A stretch of 64,000 nucleotides of DNA from Deinococcus soli (ex Cha et al. 2016) (lineage in GTDB: Bacteria; Deinococcota; Deinococci; Deinococcales; Deinococcaceae). Below, one piece after another: positions 1 to 7,881 of this stretch. The first letter of the stretch is position 1. The number at the start of each line of letters is the position of its first letter. Location: NCBI RefSeq assembly GCF_001007995.1, contig NZ_CP011389.1:620001-684000 (forward strand). Reading direction: 5' to 3'. A program made the position numbers and the translations under genes. A model generated the notes under the pieces. That model did not search any database. It was not told the origin of the DNA and saw only the letters and a list, made by a program, of their open reading frames with translations.

Positions 1-362
1 AGGTTGCCGCCGTGAGCAGGCGCGGCCAGGACAGCGCCGGTGGGCACCGGGGTGGTGCCAGCCTGCGAGCTGGCCTGCACGGTGTGGGTGTGCTGGGGGA
101 GCTCGGTCAGCGTGAGGGTGTGGTTGACTTCTCCGCCCGCCTGTCCCTGGGTGTAGCCGTTTCCTGCGTGGATCGGCATGCGCCCTTGTAGGTTGGGTAA
201 CGCGAAATTGGTCTGGCCGTTCCCACCGTACGTGGTGCCCAGCAGGGAGAACAGCGCCTGATTCTGGTTGATGGGCAGCAGTTGTCCGTTGCACAGAGCC
301 CAGCCCCTGGGCGCGAAGTTGAAACTGGTCAGGCGGATTTCAGCAAGGAAGGGATCAGCCAT
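1..362 (-). CDS. Phage tail collar domain protein (partial)
   Basis: The gene runs off the left edge, so only about the first 120 residues are visible. It starts MADPFLAEIRLTSFNFAPRG and continues with GWALCNGQLLPINQNQALF, LLGTTYGGNGQTNFALPNLQ and GRMPIHAGNG. These are the hallmark blocks of the Tail Collar (microcystin-dependent protein, MdpB-like) family. In phages this domain sits in tail fibres; bacterial stand-alone copies are usually of unknown function. It starts 12 bp after the stop of the beta-helix lipoprotein gene and is very probably the third gene of that operon. No signal peptide is seen. The family is clear; its role here is not. Genes further downstream lie outside the window. 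Confidence 0.9.
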   Translation of the reverse strand, partial: MADPFLAEIRLTSFNFAPRGWALCNGQLLPINQNQALFSLLGTTYGGNGQTNFALPNLQGRMPIHAGNGYTQGQAGGEVNHTLTLTELPQHTHTVQASSQAGTTPVPTGAVLAAPAHGGN

Positions 363-374
363 ACAGACTCCTGG

Positions 375-3092
375 TTAGTTGGGGGCCTGGCAGGTGCCAG
401 CCACGGGGGCGAAGGTGCCGCTCAGCCGGACTGTCGAGCCGTTGTTGACCGCAGTGACGCCCGCAGAGCTGGGCGCGGCAGTGTCAATCTGGAAGGTACT
501 GCCCAACAGTTGCCGGAGCCGGAATCCCGAAATGGGAGCGGGGTTGGGCGCGACACTGGTGTTACCGATAGGCTTCACGCACAGGAAGTTCCCCTGACCG
601 GACGTCGTGCTGCTGGTCAAGGCAATGCCGTCAAGGTTGTTGGGATGGGCAGGGCTAGAAACATTGTTGTTCGTCAGGATCACGTCCATGCGCGCGGCAC
701 CGTCCATGGTCCGGAACTGCATGCCATACAGGCCGTAACTGGTGATGGTGTTCCCGCTGACCTCGAAGCGGGCTGAACCTGCCACTCGCTGGGCCAGATC
801 GATGGGATTGGCGTTGCCGCTTGTGGACAGGGACAGGGTGTTGTTCTGAATCCTGCCGTGATCCACGCTGGTGCTCCCGGTCGGGCGCTGCGCCTCGTAG
901 GTGACGCCGTTGCCCGTTCCGGCGTGCGTGAAGCTGTTGTTCCGGATCAGGTACGTGTTGCTGGTGTTGCCTGTGGGGTTCAGGTACACGCTGGAGGCTG
1001 TGTTGTTCTGGAATGAGCTGTCCTGCACGCTCAGGTTCAGGGTGCCGGTACTGGCCGTGCCGAATGGCGTGAACTGCACGCCGACATGGTTCTGCTGCAC
1101 CACCATGCGGTTGAGGTTCACGGTGAGGTTTGCGGTGTCGGGTTGCAGGTGGATGCCGATATTGCCGGCACTGGCTGCGGTCTGAATCGTTCCTCCTGAG
1201 CCGGCTGAGCCGCTGCCGGTGACGGTCAGGGTGCCGCCCACCTGTTCAAGGTTGACGCCCCGGCCGTTCGTGGCGGGGTTGGCGGCGTCCAGGCGGGTGG
1301 AGGTCAGGTTCACTGTTCCGTTTTTCAGGTTCAGGGCGAGCCCGTTACTGGCCCTCACCTGCGTCAGGGTGCCGTTCAGGGTGCCGAAGTTCGTGCCGGT
1401 TATGCCGTCGGTGCTTCCCTGCACGCTCAGGCCGGTCAGGGTGTTGTTGCTGGCGAGCGTCACGCCGGCGCCGCCGGTCACCTGGAGGAGCGGGGCCGTT
1501 GCGGCCGTCAGGAGGGTCGAGCCGTTTACGGTCAGGGCCGTACCGGCCCCGACGGTCGCCTGGGCGTTTTTCAGGGTGAAGGTGGTCGGCTGGCTGTACG
1601 TGCCGCTGGCGATGTAGATCAGGTCGTTGGGCCCAGAGGCAGTCTGGGCGGCGCTGACCGTATTGAAGGGGGTGGACTGGCGGCCGTCGCCGCTGCCACC
1701 TGCGCCGTTCACGAACCACACGCGCCCGTTGACGTTCACGGGGGCGGCCTGATTGCTGCCGGTGCAGCCGGTGCTGGTGTTCAGGCCGTAGCGCAGGGTA
1801 TCTGCGGTGGGGGTGCCGCCGCTGAAGGTGAAGGTGTCTGCGGCGTTGCGGGTCAGGGTCGCGCCCGCGCCGTCCCCGACCCTGGAGGTGAACGCGAAGG
1901 ACCCGTCGGCGTTCATGTTGAGAATGCCGCCGCGTGCACTGCCGTTGCCGGTGAAGGTCAGGGTGGGCGTGGCGCCGCCCGGAGTGGGTGGGTAGACGCT
2001 GTAGAAGCGGCCGAGGCCACTGGCGGAATTGGTGGACAGGGTGGTGTTGCCGGTGGCGGCATACGCAGTCGGCAGGGATTTGAGGGCCACGTCCCCGCCG
2101 ATGTGGGCGGCGCGTGTGCCGGGTGCCCCGGCAGTGGTGGCCGACCCGATGAACAGCGGGGTGCCGCTGTACGTGCTGCCGCACAGCACGGCGACCTGGG
2201 CCCCCAGGGCGGTGGCGCGGGCGGCGACGTCCCCTCCGACCTGCTCCTCGGGGCTTTCGGTGACGCGGGTCAGGCTGTCGTCCACCACGGCGAAGGTCAT
2301 GTTGAACGTGTAGGGGTCGTCCGCCACGTTGGCCTGGAGGGGCAGTTTCAGTGCGACCGTGACCACGCCGTCGAACGCGCTGCTGCCCGGGTTCGCGTTC
2401 AGGGTGCGGGAGTCGGTACGGGTGCGGTTCCTGGTCACGAAGCCAAACGGGAAGGCGCGCGTCACCCCGGAGATCCCGGCGACCTCGTTCTCGGCGTACA
2501 CCTGCAGGTCCTGTGCGCCGCTGAGCAGTCCCGGGCGGCCTGTTCGCGGGTCGAAGGTCAGTCCAGTGGTGGGCTGAATGAGCGGCGCGATGGTCGGGTC
2601 CGCGTCCGATCCGTCGAAGCGTTTCAGGCTGCTGAACGGCGTGTTATTCAGTGTGGACGGGGTGCTGGCCGCGATCAGCGTGAGGTTCTGCCGGGGGGTG
2701 GTGTAGGCGGTTCCGGCGGCCGTGGCGTTGCGGACCAGGAAGGTGGCGTACAGGTAGCGCACGCCATCGACGCCGCGCGTCCCGGTCGTGAAGGTGCCGC
2801 TGGACGCCGCCCGCAGCTGAATGCTGCCCAGATCCGCGAGGCCCGATCCGGTCAGCCCGCCGGGCACGCTGGCACTCACCTCCGGTCCGGATGGAGCTGT
2901 CAGGCCGCTGAAGTTGACCGTCACGAGCCCCAGGGGATGCACGGGCTGGGAGCGGCCGGGCTGCGCCGTGACTGGCGTGGTGCCGGGGGCTGGGGGCGCT
3001 TCAGGTGCGGCTCCCGGCATGGTCGCCGTGTGGCGCGCGCAGCTGGCGAGCAGGGCACTCATGGTGAGCAGGATCGTGGCGTGGCGGTTCAT
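375..3092 (-). CDS. Lipoprotein with right-handed parallel beta-helix
   Basis: A 905-residue protein with a lipobox (LLASC, Cys18), so it is probably exported and lipidated. Residues about 50-300 form a domain closely similar to the gene upstream: the segment GVDGVRYLYATFLVRNA and PRQNLTLIAAS have near-identical counterparts there. Residues about 455-830 are Asn/Thr/Gly-rich short repeats (for example VWFVNGAGGSGDGRQSTPF, then repeated GTGNGVTY and NNTLSL type turns), as in pectate-lyase-like right-handed beta-helices. No catalytic residues could be assigned. It overlaps the upstream gene by 4 bp (ATGA) and precedes the tail-collar gene. Likely a surface-anchored fibre or adhesin-like protein; that function is inference. 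Confidence 0.8.
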   Translation of the reverse strand: MNRHATILLTMSALLASCARHTATMPGAAPEAPPAPGTTPVTAQPGRSQPVHPLGLVTVNFSGLTAPSGPEVSASVPGGLTGSGLADLGSIQLRAASSGTFTTGTRGVDGVRYLYATFLVRNATAAGTAYTTPRQNLTLIAASTPSTLNNTPFSSLKRFDGSDADPTIAPLIQPTTGLTFDPRTGRPGLLSGAQDLQVYAENEVAGISGVTRAFPFGFVTRNRTRTDSRTLNANPGSSAFDGVVTVALKLPLQANVADDPYTFNMTFAVVDDSLTRVTESPEEQVGGDVAARATALGAQVAVLCGSTYSGTPLFIGSATTAGAPGTRAAHIGGDVALKSLPTAYAATGNTTLSTNSASGLGRFYSVYPPTPGGATPTLTFTGNGSARGGILNMNADGSFAFTSRVGDGAGATLTRNAADTFTFSGGTPTADTLRYGLNTSTGCTGSNQAAPVNVNGRVWFVNGAGGSGDGRQSTPFNTVSAAQTASGPNDLIYIASGTYSQPTTFTLKNAQATVGAGTALTVNGSTLLTAATAPLLQVTGGAGVTLASNNTLTGLSVQGSTDGITGTNFGTLNGTLTQVRASNGLALNLKNGTVNLTSTRLDAANPATNGRGVNLEQVGGTLTVTGSGSAGSGGTIQTAASAGNIGIHLQPDTANLTVNLNRMVVQQNHVGVQFTPFGTASTGTLNLSVQDSSFQNNTASSVYLNPTGNTSNTYLIRNNSFTHAGTGNGVTYEAQRPTGSTSVDHGRIQNNTLSLSTSGNANPIDLAQRVAGSARFEVSGNTITSYGLYGMQFRTMDGAARMDVILTNNNVSSPAHPNNLDGIALTSSTTSGQGNFLCVKPIGNTSVAPNPAPISGFRLRQLLGSTFQIDTAAPSSAGVTAVNNGSTVRLSGTFAPVAGTCQAPN

Positions 3093-4096
3093 GGGCAGAC
3101 CCCCTTGATCAGATAGGTGGCGCCGGGGTCACCGGCCAGCCCGGCGGTCCGCACCTGGTTCACGCAGCGGGCCGGGACGGGTCCGGCGTAGCTGCTGCCA
3201 GGCAGGACGGTGACCTGCGTGGCGGCTTCGGCAGCGGCGCGCTGGGTAACCAGGGCGTTGTCGGTCTGCTCGTCGGGGCTCTGCGTGACGCGCGTGGCAC
3301 TGTCCTGCACGGCGAGCAGCACCACCCGGAAGGCCCAGGGGTCGCGCCGGGTACCTTCGGCGGGGGTCTGGCCAGCGTCGTCCGCCTGGAGGGGCACCCG
3401 CACCGAGAGAGTGACCTGTCCGTCGAACTGGTCAGCGGCGGGGCTGGCGCTCAGGGTGCGGCCACCCGCTACGTTTCTGACCACGTACCCGTAGGGGAAG
3501 ACTGTTTGGACGCCCAGGTCGGCGTACGAGAGAGAGCCTCCGCTTCCACTGCGGAGGCTGCCCGGGGCGATCTCGGTTTCGGTGAACACCTGGAAGTCCT
3601 CGCCCCCTGGGTTCAGCACCGGTTGCGCACGCAGGGGATCGAAGCGCAGACCGTGTCCGGGCAGGACGCTGCGGACCACGGCCGGCGCGACGCTGCCGCC
3701 CGCGAAGGTGGTGACGGCGCGGTAGGGCGTGCCCGCCAGTGTGTCCCCGGCGGACACGGGAATCAGGGTCAGGTTGCTGCGGGGCGTGGGGCTGGCGGTG
3801 CCGTCCGCGTCTGCGTTGCGCACACGGTAGGTCGCGCTGATGTACCGGACACCGTCGACGTTGCGGGTGCCGGTGTTGAACACGGCGATACTCAGTGGCC
3901 TGAGTTGCAGTCCGCGCGGCTGATCGGTCAGGTCCTGGGGGCCCAGCGGCAGCAGGTGCGCGCTGGAGATTCCACCAGCCGAGAAGGACAGTTCGATCAG
4001 GCCCAGAGGTTGAAGGGCCGGAGGCGCGGGGCGGGGCGGTGACGCGCAGGCGGCGAGGCACAACAGGGCGGCAATGAAGGGCAGACGGGAGGTCAT
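3089..4096 (-). CDS. Lipoprotein paralogous to the downstream beta-helix protein
   Basis: A 335-residue protein with a signal peptide ending in a lipobox (LCLAAC, Cys17). It matches the N-terminal domain of the next gene almost along its whole length (RNVDGVRYISATYRVRNAD, PRSNLTLIPVS, RVTQSPDEQ, VAVLCGSTY-like VTVLPGSSYAG), but it lacks the beta-helix. The pair therefore looks like a duplication in which one copy gained or lost the helix. It is the first gene of the operon, transcribed from the palindromic promoter at 4148-4166. The domain family is not one I can name. Expected location is the outer face of the envelope. Confidence 0.8.
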   Translation of the reverse strand: MTSRLPFIAALLCLAACASPPRPAPPALQPLGLIELSFSAGGISSAHLLPLGPQDLTDQPRGLQLRPLSIAVFNTGTRNVDGVRYISATYRVRNADADGTASPTPRSNLTLIPVSAGDTLAGTPYRAVTTFAGGSVAPAVVRSVLPGHGLRFDPLRAQPVLNPGGEDFQVFTETEIAPGSLRSGSGGSLSYADLGVQTVFPYGYVVRNVAGGRTLSASPAADQFDGQVTLSVRVPLQADDAGQTPAEGTRRDPWAFRVVLLAVQDSATRVTQSPDEQTDNALVTQRAAAEAATQVTVLPGSSYAGPVPARCVNQVRTAGLAGDPGATYLIKGVCP

Positions 4097-4147
4097 GAGG
4101 CTCCTTGTGGCGACGGGGGATCGGTCCGGGCCTAGGTGAATGTGATC

Positions 4148-4166
4148 TTCATCAGTATAAGATGAA
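4148..4166. promoter_or_regulatory. Overlapping divergent promoters with palindromic operator
   Basis: A TTCATC-N7-GATGAA inverted repeat encloses AGTATAA. Read leftwards this gives TATACT (4154-4159), a -10 for the lipoprotein/tail-collar operon. Read rightwards it gives TATAAG (4156-4161), a -10 for the 52-residue peptide gene. A dimer bound here would cover both -10 hexamers, so the two divergent units are probably co-regulated. No good -35 is seen on either side. Confidence 0.55.
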
Positions 4167-4198
4167 AAGCGTTAGTTCACCCAGTTCGGAGGTAGACC

Positions 4199-4357
4199 AT
4201 GTCAGCAGCAGTCAAGACGACCACCCCCCATCGACCTGAGCCGTACCGTCCTCCCCAGGTCACGCCACTTGGACGCTGGGCCAGCCTGACGCTGGTGCAG
4301 TCAGTCCCGGTCGGTCCGGGCGGTTGGCTCCCCATAGGCAACCGTCAGGACGCCTGA
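4199..4357 (+). CDS. 52-residue peptide with lasso-RiPP-like leader
   Basis: A short gene with a strong Shine-Dalgarno (GGAGG, 6 bp before ATG). Residues 16-32 read YRPPQVTPLGRWASLTL. This fits the lasso-peptide leader pattern Tyr-x-x-Pro-x-(Leu/Val)-x-x-Leu-Gly-(5 residues)-Thr-x, recognised by RRE/PqqD-like proteins in that family. The remaining part, residues 33-52, is VQSVPVGPGGWLPIGNRQDA. If residue 33 is core position 1 it has Val instead of the usual Gly and no Asp/Glu at positions 7-9, so a normal lasso ring could not form there. It may belong to the group of leader-bearing peptides with a non-lasso core. It is divergent from the tail-collar operon. No maturation genes are visible in the window. 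Confidence 0.55.
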   Translation: MSAAVKTTTPHRPEPYRPPQVTPLGRWASLTLVQSVPVGPGGWLPIGNRQDA

Positions 4358-4621
4358 TCCAGACCTGAACCTCAGGCACATCTCACGCGACCTCGTCTCC
4401 CACGGAACGCCGTTTGAACGCCACTCCACGCTGGGCCGTGGGCGCTCCCGTCTGGCCTGACTGGCGTAATCACCTCTCTGCCACACCACGTGACAGGTCG
4501 TGAACCAGTGGCCCATTGTAGTCCGGCCAGGTCCTGCGTGAGAGGCTGCTGGTCGTGCCTTTGGGGAACCGGTCTTCGCACCGCGACCTTTGGTCTGACC
4601 TTATGGCTGCTCCTCCCGGAC

Positions 4622-4650
4622 TGGACAGTTTTTTTAGGCCCTCCTAATCT
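4622..4650 (+). promoter_or_regulatory. mntH promoter with DtxR/MntR-like box
   Basis: TGGACA (4622-4627), a 17-bp spacer and TAATCT (4645-4650) form a good promoter only 5 nt upstream of the ATG at 4656, so the mRNA should be leaderless. An inverted repeat TTAGG-CCCT-CCTAA (4634-4647) overlaps the -10. Its half-sites equal those of the DtxR/MntR metalloregulator consensus, which fits manganese repression of the transporter. The 4358-4621 stretch before it holds no gene that I can support. Confidence 0.65.
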
Positions 4651-4655
4651 GAGAC

Positions 4656-5975
4656 ATGGCCAGTCGTCCCCCCACCACCGAGTCCGTGTCGCCCCCGGCA
4701 GGTCGCAGCCTGGACGACCGCATGACCGAGCGGGCCGAGGCCGTCCTGGCCCGGCACTCGCAGAAGCGCGGGCTGGCCCGCATCCTGCCGTTCCTGGGCC
4801 CGGCCGTCATCGCGTCCATCGCATACATGGACCCCGGGAACTTCGCCACGAACATCCAGGGCGGCGCGCAGTTCGGATACGCGCTGCTGTGGGTGATCCT
4901 CGCCGCGAACCTCATGGCGATGCTGATCCAGAACCTCAGCGCGAAACTGGGCATCGCTACGGGCAAGAACCTGCCGGAAACCATCCGGGAACGCTGGCCG
5001 CGCCCGGTCGTGTGGCTGTACTGGGTGCAGGCGGAGATCGTGGCGATGGCGACCGACCTCGCGGAATTCCTGGGTGCGGCGGTCGCCATTCAGCTGCTGA
5101 CCGGCCTGCCCCTGATCTGGGGCGCGGGCATCACGGCCGCGCTGACCTTCTGGCTGCTGACCATCCAGCGCCGGGGCTTCCGCCCGCTGGAACTTGTGAT
5201 CGGGGGCTTCGTGTCCGTCATCGGCGTGGCGTACCTGACGCAGTTCGTGGTGGCCCGCCCCGCCCTGGCCGACCTGGGGCGCGGGTTCATTCCCAGCTTT
5301 CAGGGCGTGGACAGCGTGTACCTCGCGGTGGGGATCATCGGCGCGACGGTCATGCCGCACGTCATCTACCTGCACTCAGCGCTGACGCAGGGGCGCGTCC
5401 CGACCCGCAACGACGACGAAAGGCTGCGCCTGAGCCGCCTGAACCGCGTGGATGTCATCGCTTCGATGGGGCTGGCGGGCCTGATCAACATGAGCATGCT
5501 GGCCGTCGCCGCCGCCACCTTCTACGGCAAGGGCGTCGAGAACGCCGGGGACCTGGAAACCGCCTACCGCACGCTGACGCCGCTGCTGGGCCCGGCCGCC
5601 GCCACCGCGTTCGCCATCGCGCTGCTCGCCAGCGGCCTGAGCAGCAGCGCGGTGGGCACCATGGCCGGGCAGGTCATCATGCAGGGCTTCGTGAACTTCA
5701 GCATTCCGCTGTGGCTGCGGCGCACGATCACGATGCTCCCGGCGTTCATCGTGATCCTGCTGGGCCTGAATCCCACGGACGTGCTCGTGCTGTCGCAGGT
5801 GATCCTGTCCTTCGGCGTGCCGTTCGCGCTGATCCCGCTGCTGCTGTTCACCGCGCGGCGCGACGTGATGGGCGTCCTGACCAGTAGACCCCTCGTGTCC
5901 GGGCTGGGCTGGCTGTTCGCCAGCATCATCATTGGCCTGAACGTCTACCTGCTGTGGGGGGCGTTCACGAGCTGA
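4656..5975 (+). CDS. mntH: Nramp-family Mn2+/divalent metal transporter MntH
   Basis: A 439-residue integral membrane protein that imports Mn2+ (and other divalent metals) with protons. The Nramp metal-site motif DPGN is present in SIAYMDPGNFATNIQ (around residues 66-70), and the second signature MPHVIYLHSAL follows in TM6. About eleven hydrophobic segments are seen after a 45-residue hydrophilic N-terminus. The length matches the Deinococcus Nramp homologue whose structure is known. The gene stands alone, expressed from a leaderless promoter that overlaps a MntR-like palindrome. High intracellular Mn is part of Deinococcus oxidative-stress resistance, so control by a Mn sensor is expected. 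Confidence 0.95.
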   Translation: MASRPPTTESVSPPAGRSLDDRMTERAEAVLARHSQKRGLARILPFLGPAVIASIAYMDPGNFATNIQGGAQFGYALLWVILAANLMAMLIQNLSAKLGIATGKNLPETIRERWPRPVVWLYWVQAEIVAMATDLAEFLGAAVAIQLLTGLPLIWGAGITAALTFWLLTIQRRGFRPLELVIGGFVSVIGVAYLTQFVVARPALADLGRGFIPSFQGVDSVYLAVGIIGATVMPHVIYLHSALTQGRVPTRNDDERLRLSRLNRVDVIASMGLAGLINMSMLAVAAATFYGKGVENAGDLETAYRTLTPLLGPAAATAFAIALLASGLSSSAVGTMAGQVIMQGFVNFSIPLWLRRTITMLPAFIVILLGLNPTDVLVLSQVILSFGVPFALIPLLLFTARRDVMGVLTSRPLVSGLGWLFASIIIGLNVYLLWGAFTS

Positions 5976-5985
5976 CGCGTGAATG

Positions 5986-6020
5986 AAGGGCGGCCCGGTT
6001 CACCTGACCGGGCCGCCCTT
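5986..6020. terminator. Bidirectional terminator hairpin
   Basis: A perfect 14-bp stem (AAGGGCGGCCCGGT paired with ACCGGGCCGCCCTT) with a 7-nt loop between the convergent mntH and metalloprotease genes; CTTCTTGCTT follows on the plus strand. Confidence 0.85.
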
Positions 6021-6033
6021 CTTGCTTCCGCGG

Positions 6034-6837
6034 TCAGCGGGGGTACATGGCGTTGATGGTGCTCTTGTCGGTCGTGGAGAAGCCGTTGCGCTGCCCCATG
6101 CGGTTCAGGTCGATGCTGCTGTCGAGCGGCTGGATGGCGATCTTCCCGTCGAAGAACGCCGGGTAGTGCATGATCGAGTCGAAGTCGTACGCGCCGTACC
6201 CGGCGCTGCCGCTGCGGATCTGGTACTGGCTCTGCCAGTCGGCGGGGATGTTCGCCCAGATGATCGTCACGGACTTGTCGCGGTCGGGGCGGGTCTGCTC
6301 GTGGAACAGGCCCATGGCGTGCCCGAACTCGTGGATGATCGAGCCGGTCGTGCAGCGGTCGGCCAGGGTGATGGTCTGCTTGCCGCCCACCATGCCCAGG
6401 CTGGACGCGCAGCTGGTGCCGGTGTTGTACGTGATTTCCACGTAGTTGCGCTGCGTGCTGCTGGTGCGGGGCGTCACGACCACGTTCGTGGTCGAGCGGA
6501 TCGTGGAGGCGGCAGCCGCCACGCGGTCACGGATCGCCTGGGGGACGTTCGCGGCGAAGGTATACGGGATGGTCCGGCCCGTCCAGCGGTAACGGGTGTC
6601 GACAACGTACGTGCCCTGCTTTCCGACCTTGGCGCTGCTGAGGTCCGCGAGGATGATGTCGTCCTCGAGCATCAGGTAGCCGTCCTGCTTGAAGCCCATC
6701 ACCTGCTGCTCGGTGCCGTCGGGCATGATCAGGGTCGCGGGGGCCTTCTCGGGGGCCGTGCGGGCGTCGGGGGTGGGGGACGGGCTGCAGGCAGCCAGGA
6801 TGACGGACAGGGCAATGAGGGAAGACGCGACGCGCAT
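6034..6837 (-). CDS. Astacin-type (M12A) zinc metalloprotease lipoprotein
   Basis: A 267-residue secreted protease. The signal peptide ends with a lipobox (VILAAC, Cys17), followed by a propeptide-like region. The astacin zinc motif HEFGHAMGLFHE occupies residues 169-180 (ligands His169, His173, His179; catalytic Glu170). The Met-turn SIMHYP with Met223 and the astacin Tyr225 follows. It therefore should hydrolyse peptides at the cell surface. The start at MRVASS was chosen because it gives the signal peptide and is preceded by GGAGG; a longer reading frame upstream has no such support. It has its own promoter at 6871-6899. Confidence 0.9.
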   Translation of the reverse strand: MRVASSLIALSVILAACSPSPTPDARTAPEKAPATLIMPDGTEQQVMGFKQDGYLMLEDDIILADLSSAKVGKQGTYVVDTRYRWTGRTIPYTFAANVPQAIRDRVAAAASTIRSTTNVVVTPRTSSTQRNYVEITYNTGTSCASSLGMVGGKQTITLADRCTTGSIIHEFGHAMGLFHEQTRPDRDKSVTIIWANIPADWQSQYQIRSGSAGYGAYDFDSIMHYPAFFDGKIAIQPLDSSIDLNRMGQRNGFSTTDKSTINAMYPR

Positions 6838-6870
6838 GGGTGAAACCTCCGTTGTGTGGTGTACCCCGCG

Positions 6871-6899
6871 AAGATAGTGAAGGTTTGATGAAAAGTAAA
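6871..6899 (-). promoter_or_regulatory. Promoter of the M12A protease gene
   Basis: On the minus strand TTTACT (6894-6899), a 17-bp spacer and TATCTT (6871-6876) lie 33 bp upstream of the start, leaving room for the GGAGG ribosome site. This is one of the few leadered genes in the window. Confidence 0.6.
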
Positions 6900-6964
6900 G
6901 GGGCGACGCGAACGTCTGCCCCTGATGGGTCACTCCGGCACCCGACGCCTCCGGGAGACCCGCT

Positions 6965-7792
6965 TCAACCCGTGCGGGCGCGCAGCCAGTCGAGGATGAC
7001 CTGACGGACCTCCTCGCGCGGCTCGTCGTTCAGGAGTTCGTGGTAGCCGCCCTCGACGGTGTGCAGGGTCCTGTCGGTGGACGCGATCGCGTCGTGGAAG
7101 CGCTGGCTGCCCCGTGGGTCGGTGATCCTGTCGGCCGTACCGTGCAGGGTGAGGGTGGGCAGCGTCCAGCGGGCGTACTCGGGCCACAGTCGGCCGCTCA
7201 GGCCCAGCATGGTCGCGCCGGTCAGGGCCGGGACGTTCCCGTGGTACATGACCGGGTCCGCCTCGTACGCGGCGACCTCGTCGGGCAGGCGCGACAGGCC
7301 GCCGGTGCCGAGGTCGCTGGTCTTCAGGCCCGGCGCAATGCGCGCGATCACCGGCGCGAGCCGCTTGAGCCACGCGGGTTCCTTCTCCCCCACCAGCAGC
7401 GCCGGGCTGGACAGGATCACGCCGCTCAGGCCACGCGGATCACGGGCCGCGCTGGCCGCCGTGACCAGCCCGCCCATGGAGTGCCCCAGCGCGAACACCG
7501 GCAGGTGCTGCGCGCGCAGGGATTCGCGGGCTTTCAGGTGATCCTCGACGAGCACGTTCAGGTCCGAGACCGCCTGCCGCCCGGGGGACTTTCCGTGGCC
7601 GCGCTGATCGTAGGCGTACACGCTGATCCCGGCGTCGGCCAGCGTGGGAATCAGGCGGTGGTAGCGCTCCACGTAGCGGCCCGCGTACTCCCCGAACCCG
7701 TGCGAGAGCAGCAGCGCCGCCTTCGGGCTGGCCGCCCGCCACAGATACCCCTCGACCGGTGCGCCCGGTACCGTCCACGCTTCGTTGTGCAT
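6965..7792 (-). CDS. Alpha/beta hydrolase, monoacylglycerol lipase type
   Basis: A 275-residue serine hydrolase. It carries the oxyanion segment [13 protein letters not shown], the nucleophile elbow GHSMGG (around residue 105) and the late His in [11 protein letters not shown], with Asp in GTADRITDP. This set is typical of the lysophospholipase/monoglyceride lipase (Hydrolase_4, PldB-like) family. The substrate cannot be fixed from sequence. No signal peptide, so cytosolic. TAGACT lies 6 nt upstream of the ATG, pointing to a leaderless mRNA. It is separated by about 90 bp from the upstream hydrolase gene. Confidence 0.85.
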   Translation of the reverse strand: MHNEAWTVPGAPVEGYLWRAASPKAALLLSHGFGEYAGRYVERYHRLIPTLADAGISVYAYDQRGHGKSPGRQAVSDLNVLVEDHLKARESLRAQHLPVFALGHSMGGLVTAASAARDPRGLSGVILSSPALLVGEKEPAWLKRLAPVIARIAPGLKTSDLGTGGLSRLPDEVAAYEADPVMYHGNVPALTGATMLGLSGRLWPEYARWTLPTLTLHGTADRITDPRGSQRFHDAIASTDRTLHTVEGGYHELLNDEPREEVRQVILDWLRARTG

Positions 7793-7881
7793 GAACCGAG
7801 TCTAACGGGGGTGATGGGTGATGGTCGACAGCGTGCGCGCGACCCGACCGGCCACGTCAATCTCCATCCACTCCCCACTTC

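Noticed and set aside
1..362. Prophage edge
   Set aside because: The tail-collar domain alone is not a prophage: its operon partners are lipoproteins and no other phage gene, integrase or attachment site is visible.
4199..4357. Calling the 52-residue gene a true lasso peptide precursor
   Set aside because: The expected core lacks Gly1 and an acidic residue at positions 7-9, and no cyclase or protease genes are in the window; only the leader resemblance is claimed.
4490..5887. Plus-strand frame overlapping mntH in another phase
   Set aside because: Arg/Pro/Gly-rich shadow of mntH.
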